Below are positions 1-5,068 of a stretch of 5,068 nt of DNA, one piece after another (within the stretch, counting starts at the first letter, position 1; every line of letters begins with the position of its first letter). Both the position numbers and the translations under genes were made by a program. The notes under the pieces were generated by a model. The model saw only the letters and a list, made by a program, of their open reading frames with translations. It ran no database searches and was not told the origin of the DNA. The stretch is from Candidatus Thorarchaeota archaeon. Its GTDB lineage: Archaea; Asgardarchaeota; Thorarchaeia; Thorarchaeales; Thorarchaeaceae. Location of the stretch: assembly GCA_030642465.1 (NCBI GenBank), contig DAOWNS010000146.1, positions 1 through 5,068 of the forward strand, given 5' to 3'.

Positions 1-249
1 AACTCCCATAGACTTGCAAATCTTCTCCGCTGCAGAGTTTGCCACGATGTAGTCCTTGTGACCTGGGAACGTGAATGTGTTGACGCTAACAGTGGTAGCG
101 TTTCTGTAGTGACTCCTTGCAGAATGCGCAACCGCAACTCCCCCAATGTGATGCTCATCTCCACCGTAGATGGTCACGAGAAGGTCGCTGCCAATTGTAA
201 CGGCATTCAGGATGATGCCGTGTTTTCCGGCATTTCTTTCGATTATCAT
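1..249 (-). CDS. LpdD-like prenylated-FMN chaperone domain protein, 3' end cut off
   Basis: An open frame of 83 codons runs off the left edge with no stop. Its product resembles the small LpdD family (gallate decarboxylase subunit D, described as a chaperone for the prenylated flavin of UbiD-type decarboxylases; often annotated just as hypothetical). What I see is DLLVTIYGGDEHHIGGVAVA at residues 22-41, TFTFPGHKD at 58-66 and a helix-like SAAEKICKSMG at 72-82. These fit the family pattern of GGD-x-HIGAVALA followed by a PGHK motif and an AAE helix. The usual C-terminal part (a VVxAGIH-like strand) would lie outside the window. It follows gcvPB on the same strand after 55 bases. The ATG at 249 has AGGTG only two bases upstream, which is tight; an in-frame TTG at 300, four bases after the gcvPB stop, would add 17 residues. 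An in-frame stop inside gcvPB rules out anything longer. The family call is from memory of its motifs; a link to glycine metabolism is unproven. Confidence 0.68.
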   Translation of the reverse strand, partial: MIIERNAGKHGIILNAVTIGSDLLVTIYGGDEHHIGGVAVAHSARSHYRNATTVSVNTFTFPGHKDYIVANSAAEKICKSMGV

Positions 250-304
250 CGCACCTACCGTATGCGAAAGGTTGCCTGTAACGCTTTCGGTGGTCCTCAA
301 CGAT

Positions 305-1864
305 CTATTTCGCAGTCCGTTTTAGGTGCATCTTCCAGGACAATGTGAGAGTCTTGGGATGTGCTGCTCGGTATTCATCCAAGTCGCGGAGCGCTGTCGA
401 ATGTGGTGCACTCTTGACAATATCCGGGTTGCTGTATGCCTCGTTGGATATCTGCTTGAATGCCCCTATCAAAAGGTCAAGATCTTCCTTTGATTCGGAT
501 TCCGTGGGTTCTATCATAAGTGCCTCTGGAACAATCAATGGGAAGTACATAGTGGGAGAATGAACTCCAAGATCAAGAAGCCGCTTTGCCACATGCATTG
601 CGGTCACTCCGGTTTCTTCTGCAAGATTCTTGGCTGATATGACACACTCGTGCATGCGTGGCGTATTGGGAGAATAAGGCAGACTGAATCCTTGAATCTG
701 ACTGATATGATGTGCAATATAGTTCGCATTGAGCACCGCAATTTCGGAAGTTCTGCGAAGGCCCTCCCTACCTAAGGCACAGATGTATGTATAGGCCCTC
801 ACAAGAACGCCGAAGTTGCCGTAGAAGCCATGGACTTTTCCGATAGATTGAGGTAGGTTGTAGTTCAGATCGAATCTCCCGTCTTTTGCCTTGACAATAC
901 GGGGTACGGGGAGCAGCTCGGTCAACTTCTCCTTCACACCCACAGCTCCAGATCCTGGACCACCCCCACCATGAGGGGTTGAGAAGGTCTTGTGTAGATT
1001 CATGTGCACAACGTCAAAGCCCATGTCTCCGGGTCGACTTATCCCCATTATTGCGTTAAGGTTAGCACCATCGTAGTATAGAAGGCCTCCAGAGTCATGG
1101 ACTATGCCCGCAATTTCGCCAATGTCTTTCTCGAATACTCCAATGGTGTTCGGATTGGTGAGCATAAGACCTGCGGTCTGCGGACCTGAAGCTGCCTTGA
1201 GCGCATCGAGGTCAACAAGACCTTCGCTACTGGATGGGAGAACGACTATCTTGAAGCCAGCCATCGCAGCTGAGGCAGGATTAGTTCCGTGAGCCGCGTC
1301 CGGAATAAGCATCTCCTTGCGCTGGTCGCCTTCATTCATAACATGCTTGTGATAGGCCCGGATAACCATAACACCTGTAAATTCGCCTGCGGCACCCGCG
1401 GGTGGTTGAAGAGTCACTGCGTCCATTCCTGAGAGCTCGGCCAACCACTGCTCGAGCTCCCACATCAATTCCAAGGCACCTTGACATGTAGAAACATCTT
1501 GGTATGGATGAAGCCATGCCAGACCAGGATTCAGGGCAGCCTGTTCATTGATGAGGGGGTTATACTTCATTGTGCAGCTGCCAAGCGGATAGATGCCTGA
1601 AGACACGGAGAAGTTCATTTGGGACAACCGGGTGAAGTGACGAACTACTTGAAGCTCTGATATCTCTGGTAGATTAGGACTATGTTTCCTACGCATCGCT
1701 GCGGGGATTATTGCATCCAGTGATCCTACCAAGCTCTTCACTTCATCCTCTACGGCAGGAAGTCGGTGGGCTATCTTGCCTGACACGGACATCTCGAAGA
1801 GGAGAGGCTCGTTCCAATCGGCCTGACGGTATTTGGAATCTTGAGGGTTGCGTTGGCGGGTCAT
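305..1864 (-). CDS. gcvPB: Glycine dehydrogenase (decarboxylating) subunit 2
   Basis: This is the catalytic half of the split P-protein of the cytoplasmic glycine cleavage system. With GcvPA it decarboxylates glycine on pyridoxal phosphate and passes the aminomethyl group to lipoyl-GcvH; the reaction can run backwards. The 519-residue product is near the normal family length of about 480-520. Visible motifs: GSCTMKYNP at 95-103, QPPAGAAGEFTG at 153-164, AHGTNPASAAMAG at 191-203, YYDGANLNA at 263-271 with D265 as the expected contact to the PLP ring nitrogen, and MNLHKTFSTPHGGGGPGSG at 288-306, in which K292 is the expected Schiff-base lysine. The C-terminal stretch also fits the family. The ATG overlaps the gcvPA stop as ATGA, and a strong Shine-Dalgarno (GGGGGTGG) lies inside the end of gcvPA, so translation is very likely coupled. 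No damage is seen and both expected active-site residues are present. Confidence 0.97.
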   Translation of the reverse strand: MTRQRNPQDSKYRQADWNEPLLFEMSVSGKIAHRLPAVEDEVKSLVGSLDAIIPAAMRRKHSPNLPEISELQVVRHFTRLSQMNFSVSSGIYPLGSCTMKYNPLINEQAALNPGLAWLHPYQDVSTCQGALELMWELEQWLAELSGMDAVTLQPPAGAAGEFTGVMVIRAYHKHVMNEGDQRKEMLIPDAAHGTNPASAAMAGFKIVVLPSSSEGLVDLDALKAASGPQTAGLMLTNPNTIGVFEKDIGEIAGIVHDSGGLLYYDGANLNAIMGISRPGDMGFDVVHMNLHKTFSTPHGGGGPGSGAVGVKEKLTELLPVPRIVKAKDGRFDLNYNLPQSIGKVHGFYGNFGVLVRAYTYICALGREGLRRTSEIAVLNANYIAHHISQIQGFSLPYSPNTPRMHECVISAKNLAEETGVTAMHVAKRLLDLGVHSPTMYFPLIVPEALMIEPTESESKEDLDLLIGAFKQISNEAYSNPDIVKSAPHSTALRDLDEYRAAHPKTLTLSWKMHLKRTAK

Positions 1865-3267
1865 CTTGTGCCACCCCCATTAGTCACGACATTACGAACT
1901 ACTTCCACAAGCTCATCAATGGTAGTCTTGCTGTGGAGTTCAGTTACGCATAACAGCATTGATTCCCCAAATTCAGGGTATTCCTCAGTTAGAATCTTGC
2001 CACCGTGCAAATCACGTTTCAGTAGAGATTCATGAACCATGCGGGCGGAAACGCCACCCTCAAACCTTACGACAAACTCCTTCCAGAATGAGGCCCCAAA
2101 AGCGGGCGCTGTTACGCCAGAAATCTTGTTGAGTTGTTTTGCAGCGTAATGCGACCTGTAGGCGATTATTTCACCCAAATGCCGGAATCCCTCAGGACCA
2201 AGTGTAGATGTGTAGACAGCAGCTGTTACTGCGACCAGTGCTTGATTTGAGCAAATATTGCTAGTAGCTTTCTCCCTTCGAATATGCTGTTCGCGAGGAA
2301 CGAGAGTCAGAACAAATCCACGTTCGTACGGTTCGTTGGAAGTTCTTGTCATCCCCACGAGACGGCCTGGAAGTTGACGGATGAGCTTCATGCTATCCCT
2401 GCAGCCGAACACTCCAAGATATGGGCCCCCATAGGATACTGCTGAACCCAGGTACTGCCCTTCACCAACGACTATGTCCGATCCGTAATCTCCCGGGGGC
2501 TGTAGAATACCCAGAGAGAGCACATCTACCCCTGCAACTAATAGCGAGCCAGCATCGTGCACGACACGGCTCATCTCATCAACTTGGGATTCAATGAAAC
2601 CGAGGTAGCTGGGATTCTCAACATAAACTCCTGCAACTTGGTTGTCTAGTTTCGACCTCAAGTCTGCAAGGTCAAGAAGCATACTCTTCTGGTCATGTCC
2701 GACCTGCTCAATCGTGATGCCCGCAGGTTCCGCAAACGTATTAATTACCTGCAAATGAACTGGATTGATCGTGTCAGGCACAAGGAACCTACTTCGCTTC
2801 TTGTTCACCCTTGCGGCCATCAAGACCGCTTCCGCCAGTCCGGTGGCCATGTCATACATGCTACTGTTTACGACCGCAATCCCAAGTAGCTCGGCCATCA
2901 TGCTCTGATACTCGAACAGCGTCTGCAGCATTCCCTGACTGATTTCAGGTTGATAGCTTGTATAGGAAGTGAGGAATTCAGACCGTGTGGCAAGTGCAGG
3001 TACTACTGAAGGGATGTAGTGTATTCCAGCGCCTGCACCCAAAAAGACACGTCCTGTATCAGCTGATTTGTTCTTCGACGCCAGTTCTTGTACTCGTCGT
3101 GCTACCTCGAGCTCAGTTTTTGAGGTAGGAATATCGAGATCCCGTTTCAGTCGATAATCCTCGGGAATATTGCCAAAAAGGTCCTCCAGACTCTTCTTGC
3201 CCATTGAGTTTAGCATCTCGCTTTCGATTTCTTTTGTGACTGGGAGATAGGGATGCTTGAATTCCAT
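1861..3267 (-). CDS. gcvPA: Glycine dehydrogenase (decarboxylating) subunit 1
   Basis: This is the non-PLP-lysine partner of GcvPB; the two form the split P-protein of the glycine cleavage complex. I start it at the ATG at 3267 (468 residues): family members begin with a PYLP motif almost at the N-terminus (here MEFKHPYLP), and GGTGGGG sits six bases upstream. A GTG at 3279 would add four residues but overlaps that ribosome site. Seen in the product: FLGAGAGIHYIPSVVPAL at 75-92, SYTSYQPEISQGMLQTLFEYQ at 101-121 (the YQPEISQG signature), SSMYDMATGLAEA at 135-147, SYGGPYLGVFGC at 278-289, and REQHIRREKATSNICSNQAL at 325-344, the most recognisable family block. Small departures from the common bacterial form are GAGIHY in place of GAYDHY and MYDMATG in place of MYDGATA; archaeal homologues vary at these places. 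It is first in the operon, behind the promoter at 3318-3333, and overlaps gcvPB by four bases. Confidence 0.96.
   Translation of the reverse strand: MEFKHPYLPVTKEIESEMLNSMGKKSLEDLFGNIPEDYRLKRDLDIPTSKTELEVARRVQELASKNKSADTGRVFLGAGAGIHYIPSVVPALATRSEFLTSYTSYQPEISQGMLQTLFEYQSMMAELLGIAVVNSSMYDMATGLAEAVLMAARVNKKRSRFLVPDTINPVHLQVINTFAEPAGITIEQVGHDQKSMLLDLADLRSKLDNQVAGVYVENPSYLGFIESQVDEMSRVVHDAGSLLVAGVDVLSLGILQPPGDYGSDIVVGEGQYLGSAVSYGGPYLGVFGCRDSMKLIRQLPGRLVGMTRTSNEPYERGFVLTLVPREQHIRREKATSNICSNQALVAVTAAVYTSTLGPEGFRHLGEIIAYRSHYAAKQLNKISGVTAPAFGASFWKEFVVRFEGGVSARMVHESLLKRDLHGGKILTEEYPEFGESMLLCVTELHSKTTIDELVEVVRNVVTNGGGTR
1871..1878 (-). promoter_or_regulatory. Shine-Dalgarno site of gcvPB
   Basis: On the minus strand this reads GGGGGTGG, a close match to the archaeal anti-Shine-Dalgarno complement GGAGGTGAT. 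It lies six bases before the gcvPB ATG and inside the last codons of gcvPA. Together with the ATGA stop/start overlap it supports coupled translation and near-equal output of the two subunits. Confidence 0.72.
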
Positions 3268-3273
3268 TCGTAG

Positions 3274-3280
3274 CCCCACC
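3274..3280 (-). promoter_or_regulatory. Shine-Dalgarno site of gcvPA
   Basis: On the minus strand this reads GGTGGGG with a six-base spacer to the ATG at 3267. It decides the start: the alternative GTG at 3279 lies within this motif and has no ribosome site of its own. Confidence 0.65.
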
Positions 3281-3317
3281 GAACAGGGTTATCAGTGATT
3301 GATGGCGCAACCTGAGC

Positions 3318-3333
3318 GATAAATAGCCTTTCT
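3318..3333 (-). promoter_or_regulatory. Probable BRE/TATA promoter of the gcvPA-gcvPB run
   Basis: On the minus strand a purine-rich AGAAAG (3333-3328, BRE-like) is followed after two bases by TATTTATC (3325-3318, TATA-like). Archaeal spacing of about 25 bases puts transcription start near 3293-3298, leaving a leader of roughly 30 bases that holds only the Shine-Dalgarno. This leaves no room for a glycine riboswitch. A perfect 9-base palindrome, ATCAGTGAT at 3291-3299, covers the predicted start and might be an operator, although such short palindromes are common by chance. Confidence 0.5.
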
Positions 3334-3370
3334 GTATACTCCATAAAATTGGTCTGGAACCTAAGAATCA

Positions 3371-3378
3371 TTTTTATG
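3371..3378 (+). promoter_or_regulatory. Probable TATA box of the trm112-like gene
   Basis: TTTTTATG is preceded by a purine-rich AAGAATCA. Start of transcription is expected about 25 bases on, near 3400, giving a leader of about 20 bases that contains the GGTGA ribosome site. The spacing fits the ATG at 3421 and argues against the ATG at 3349, which lies upstream of this box. A second AT-rich stretch (ATAAAATT, 3343-3350) is a weaker alternative. Confidence 0.42.
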
Positions 3379-3408
3379 CTGACATCAATTGACGATGCCC
3401 AAATCAAT

Positions 3409-3413
3409 GGTGA
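3409..3413 (+). promoter_or_regulatory. Shine-Dalgarno site of the trm112-like gene
   Basis: GGTGA lies seven bases before the ATG at 3421 and matches the archaeal GGAGGTGAT core. It supports this start over the upstream in-frame ATGs at 3349 and 3376, which have no such motif. Confidence 0.6.
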
Positions 3414-3420
3414 AACCGAA

Positions 3421-3735
3421 ATGAAGCGTTGGCTGATGGAAATCTTAGCTTGCCCCGCCCCGGATTGCAAGAACGAACTCCACCTTGAAGTTTACAAGTC
3501 ACACATGGTGGAATCTGATGGGGAAGATGTTGAAGAGATTGACGAAGCCTTGATTACGTGTCCAAAGTGTGACCGTTGGTATCCTGTCATTGATGGGATT
3601 GCTTGTATGCTTCCTGACGACCTAAGAATTACTGGAAAACAGCGAATAGAAGAAGAGGCATTCCTTGAACGTTGGAAAGACAAGGTCGCGCCCAACATCC
3701 TCAACGAGGGAATTCCATTCGGCATCAAACCATAA
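3421..3735 (+). CDS. Trm112-family zinc protein, methyltransferase activator
   Basis: The product has 104 residues. Trm112 proteins are small zinc-binding partners that stabilise and activate several SAM-dependent methyltransferases acting on tRNA, rRNA and release factor; archaeal members do the same for several partners. The sequence shows the typical start MKRWLMEILACP, then cysteines C11 and C16, an acidic insert (ESDGEDVEEIDEA, 31-43), the second pair C47 and C50 in ITCPKCDRWYPVIDGIACML (45-64), and the family signature YPVIDGI. C11, C16, C47 and C50 form the likely zinc site; the first pair is spaced C-x4-C. A charged helix of about 35 residues follows the core. I start at 3421 because of the conserved N-terminus and GGTGA seven bases upstream; earlier in-frame ATGs give residues unlike the family. 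It is divergent from gcvPA and lies 35 bases before tRNA-Gln on the same strand. The methyltransferase partners are not in the window. Confidence 0.87.
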   Translation: MKRWLMEILACPAPDCKNELHLEVYKSHMVESDGEDVEEIDEALITCPKCDRWYPVIDGIACMLPDDLRITGKQRIEEEAFLERWKDKVAPNILNEGIPFGIKP

Positions 3736-3746
3736 TCCTGAAGTAG

Positions 3747-3761
3747 TCACCTGACAGGTGA
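3747..3761. repeat. Short inverted repeat between the trm112-like gene and tRNA-Gln
   Basis: TCACCT-GAC-AGGTGA gives a 6-bp stem with a 3-base loop, ending nine bases before the tRNA. No T-run follows, so it is a poor terminator. It could be a hairpin in the tRNA leader, a small operator near the tRNA transcription start, or chance. Confidence 0.3.
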
Positions 3762-3770
3762 GCTATCATT

Positions 3771-3846
3771 AGCCCCGTAGTGTAGTGGTCAAGCATAGGA
3801 GGTTTTGGTCCTTCTGACCCAGGTTCGAGTCCTGGCGGGGCTACCA
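3771..3846 (+). tRNA. tRNA-Gln (anticodon UUG), with encoded CCA
   Basis: The full cloverleaf can be folded by hand. The acceptor stem 3771-3777 pairs with 3836-3842 in seven pairs, the first being A1-U72. The D stem is GTGT/GCAT, with GG in the loop. The anticodon stem GGAGG/CCTTC (3798-3802 and 3810-3814, one G-U) closes the loop TTTTGGT, placing anticodon TTG at 3805-3807, which reads CAA. The variable loop is TGAC, and the T stem CCAGG/CCTGG closes loop TTCGAGT. The discriminator is A3843 and CCA is encoded at 3844-3846. No intron is present. In archaea tRNA-Gln is normally charged with Glu and amidated by GatDE, which recognises the A1-U72 pair; this tRNA has that pair. It may be read through from the trm112-like gene or from its own weak promoter: CATAATCC at 3731-3738 is a possible but poor TATA box. 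A TTTT at 3861-3864 is the only nearby termination-like signal. Confidence 0.96.
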
Positions 3847-4722
3847 TTACTTCGATTCGATTTTCAAATCATCTGGAGGATCAGTGATTTGTACCTTGAA
3901 GAGTCGTTTGACGTGTGAGAGAACAAGCCTTTCGCCGTTGACAAGCACGTATATCGCGACATGATCACGCAGCCCCGAAGTGCGAATCTTCTTCTCCAGG
4001 ACAGCCTGCACTTGAAAGACTCCTGCAGGATTATCCATTGCCACGGTAATGCGAAGGGGCTTCTTCTTACCTTTTTCAACAATGACATTATTGATGGCAA
4101 GTGCACTCACTGAATGGATGTCAACCTTGCCTTTGTGATAGGGCACAATGGTTCGCCCTTTCGTTAGGTCGCTGCCATCACCTAGTTTTGTAATTCCGGC
4201 CTCAAGAGTCAGACATTGAGTATCATCATCGTGGGAGTAGATGCCGTGCATTATGAAGGACATTATGTCAGTCGCCAATGACACATCCGAGTACATGGTT
4301 TCTAGCTTTGGTTCAAGGATTGGAACCGCCAGTTGTAGTGAGGCTTGGTAGTGTTCTTCTCGGTGCACCGTCATTCCAATGTCATGCAGGTATGTCGATG
4401 CTAGCACGATTAGGCGAGCATCATCAGTGTCACCTATGCCCTCAGCCACAACATTGGGTCTGAAGGTGTCGTCAAGAATATTGAATATCTTGATAGCGTT
4501 CCAAGTTGCCACCTCTGCATGAACAGGCCCGTGGTCTGTATAACCCAGTCGAGAAACGGCCATTCTGTTCGCGGTTCGGAGATAGGATTGGACCTTTGGC
4601 GAATTCTTGAGATACTGATACATCTCTAGAGCCTTTGAGTTGGGCTCGAGTAAATCACTGACGGTGACTTCATCTCTGTTGAAAACTTGATGCTCGTTCA
4701 TGACTAGGCCCCAGGGGGACAT
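3847..4722 (-). CDS. HD-domain phosphohydrolase-like protein, substrate unknown
   Basis: HD-superfamily enzymes use metal-binding His/Asp residues, mostly to hydrolyse phosphate esters; the substrate here is unknown. Numbering from the longest possible start (ATG at 4740, 297 residues), I see TDHGPVHAEV at 68-77 (H70, H74), the HD pair H119-D120 in STYLHDIGMTVHREEH (115-130), HGIYSHDD at 165-172, and the final acidic motif GDGSD at 187-191. After the HD core come GKVDIHSVSALAI (204-216) and a C-terminal segment with DNPAGVFQVQAVLEKKI (236-252), conserved in an archaeal HD subfamily as I remember it. The start is uncertain. No Shine-Dalgarno precedes the ATG at 4740, and a TATA-like box lies just before it, so transcription should begin near 4722, where the second in-frame ATG sits (291 residues, leaderless). 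The ATG at 4701 (284 residues) is also possible. The catalytic core is unaffected. The TAA stop touches the CCA of the convergent tRNA-Gln with no base between. Confidence 0.83.
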   Translation of the reverse strand: MSPWGLVMNEHQVFNRDEVTVSDLLEPNSKALEMYQYLKNSPKVQSYLRTANRMAVSRLGYTDHGPVHAEVATWNAIKIFNILDDTFRPNVVAEGIGDTDDARLIVLASTYLHDIGMTVHREEHYQASLQLAVPILEPKLETMYSDVSLATDIMSFIMHGIYSHDDDTQCLTLEAGITKLGDGSDLTKGRTIVPYHKGKVDIHSVSALAINNVIVEKGKKKPLRITVAMDNPAGVFQVQAVLEKKIRTSGLRDHVAIYVLVNGERLVLSHVKRLFKVQITDPPDDLKIESK

Positions 4723-4741
4723 TCTCGTGTGACGCTTCATT

Positions 4742-4749
4742 TGATAAAA
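4742..4749 (-). promoter_or_regulatory. Possible TATA box of the HD-domain gene
   Basis: On the minus strand this reads TTTTATCA, in the 31-base gap after the coiled-coil gene and preceded by CGCAAG, which is weakly BRE-like. About 24 bases lie from its centre to the ATG at 4722, which is the distance expected for a leaderless archaeal transcript. The alternative is co-transcription with the upstream gene, in which case this is a chance AT-rich stretch. Confidence 0.4.
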
Positions 4750-4771
4750 CTTGCGAAGTGGAGGGGAGCGG

Positions 4772-5068
4772 CTAGATGTCTCCAGCCTCTTCCTGAATCG
4801 AGAGCAGAGTACGGTCTGTGGCGCTGGTGCTCTTCTTGATTACCTTCAGATAATCCTGTCGCGCCTTCTCGAAAGCAGCACGACTAATCCTCTGCTTCTT
4901 CTTCCTGAGAAGGAGCTGACGGAGACCTGCCTTTGCACCCTCGATACGTTCTTCGTGAAGCTCGAGCTGAGCTACAATGTCTCTGTATCTCGTGCCTTCG
5001 CTGACGAGCTTATCCTTAAGCGAGGGGAGCTTTGAGTCAATCTTTTCCATCTGTGACTTGATGTCCTT
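4772..5068 (-). CDS. Coiled-coil protein, 5' end cut off, function unknown
   Basis: The frame stays open to the right edge, so only the last 98 residues are visible. The ATG at 5050 is internal in this frame, has no ribosome site, and is not evidence of a start. The visible part is almost all charged helix: a Lys/Glu/Leu-rich segment (residues 1-57), then a Lys/Arg cluster RKKKQRISRAAFEKARQDYL (55-74), then another helix ending EEAGDI. The layout of a long coiled coil, a basic short turn with R-I-S-R-x-A-F-x-K and a terminal helix is one I associate with many archaeal coiled-coil proteins of unknown role (the G-x-I-S-x-x-x-Y/F-x-x-L-K-x-x-Y type of C-terminal motif). I cannot name a family. 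ESCRT-III-like or SMC-like relationships cannot be decided from this fragment. No Cys, membrane span or catalytic motif is visible. The gene lies 31 bases upstream of the HD-domain gene, same strand. Confidence 0.68.
   Translation of the reverse strand, partial: KDIKSQMEKIDSKLPSLKDKLVSEGTRYRDIVAQLELHEERIEGAKAGLRQLLLRKKKQRISRAAFEKARQDYLKVIKKSTSATDRTLLSIQEEAGDI

Noticed and set aside
58..348. Plus-strand open frame of 96 codons
   Set aside because: It lies opposite the LpdD-like gene and the end of gcvPB, and its product has no recognisable motifs.
3268..3300. Glycine riboswitch upstream of gcvPA
   Set aside because: The predicted leader is only about 30 bases, too short for a glycine aptamer, and no such structure is seen.
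3349..3420. N-terminal extension of the Trm112-like protein from the ATG at 3349
   Set aside because: The TATA-like box falls inside it, there is no ribosome site at its start, and the conserved family N-terminus begins at 3421.
3210..3470. Minus-strand open frame of 86 codons across the divergent intergenic region
   Set aside because: It overlaps the starts of both flanking genes and the promoters; the translation looks random.
3861..3864. TTTT as terminator of tRNA-Gln
   Set aside because: Only four T residues, inside the convergent gene; too weak to annotate as a terminator.
4278..4463. Plus-strand open frame opposite the HD gene
   Set aside because: It lies entirely within the conserved HD coding region on the other strand and has no ribosome site or motif.
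4751..5035. Plus-strand open frame of 94 codons at the right end
   Set aside because: It is antisense to the coiled-coil gene, whose charged helical composition and undisturbed frame to the window edge are much more gene-like.
1..5068. CRISPR array, insertion sequence, defence cassette or long repeats
   Set aside because: By eye, no repeated spacer-like units, no transposase or integrase motifs, and no long direct or inverted repeats on either strand.

Overview
The window looks archaeal and mostly housekeeping. The supporting signs are BRE/TATA-type promoters, Shine-Dalgarno motifs built on GGTG, a tRNA-Gln with an A1-U72 pair, an archaeal-style Trm112 zinc protein, and an HD-hydrolase family I know mainly from archaea. 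The moderate base composition and gene set would suit an Asgard lineage such as Thorarchaeota, but that placement is only a guess and no lineage marker is present.

Left half, minus strand (about 1-3267): a three-gene run. It reads from right to left: gcvPA and gcvPB, the two subunits of a split glycine decarboxylase (P-protein) coupled by an ATGA overlap, then the 5' part of a small gene whose product resembles the LpdD-type prenylated-FMN chaperone domain and which runs off the left edge. A BRE/TATA-like promoter for the run lies at 3318-3333. The genes for the other cleavage-system proteins (T, H, L) are not here.

Middle, plus strand (about 3371-3846): a divergent promoter drives a Trm112-family protein of 104 residues. 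It is followed by a short inverted repeat and a complete, intron-less tRNA-Gln(UUG) with an encoded CCA end.

Right part, minus strand (3847-5068): an HD-domain phosphohydrolase-like gene whose stop codon directly abuts the tRNA CCA, preceded by the 3' part of a coiled-coil protein gene that enters from the right edge. A TATA-like box sits so close to the first possible ATG of the HD gene that a later start, possibly leaderless, is more likely.

Functionally, the left block catalyses the CO2-releasing (or, in reverse, CO2-fixing) step of glycine/C1 metabolism. The middle block belongs to translation: a methyltransferase activator plus a tRNA. The right block has no assigned pathway. I found no mobile element, CRISPR array, defence cassette or clearly new multi-gene system. 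The least-explained pieces are the LpdD-like gene behind gcvPB, the orphan HD enzyme and the coiled-coil protein.
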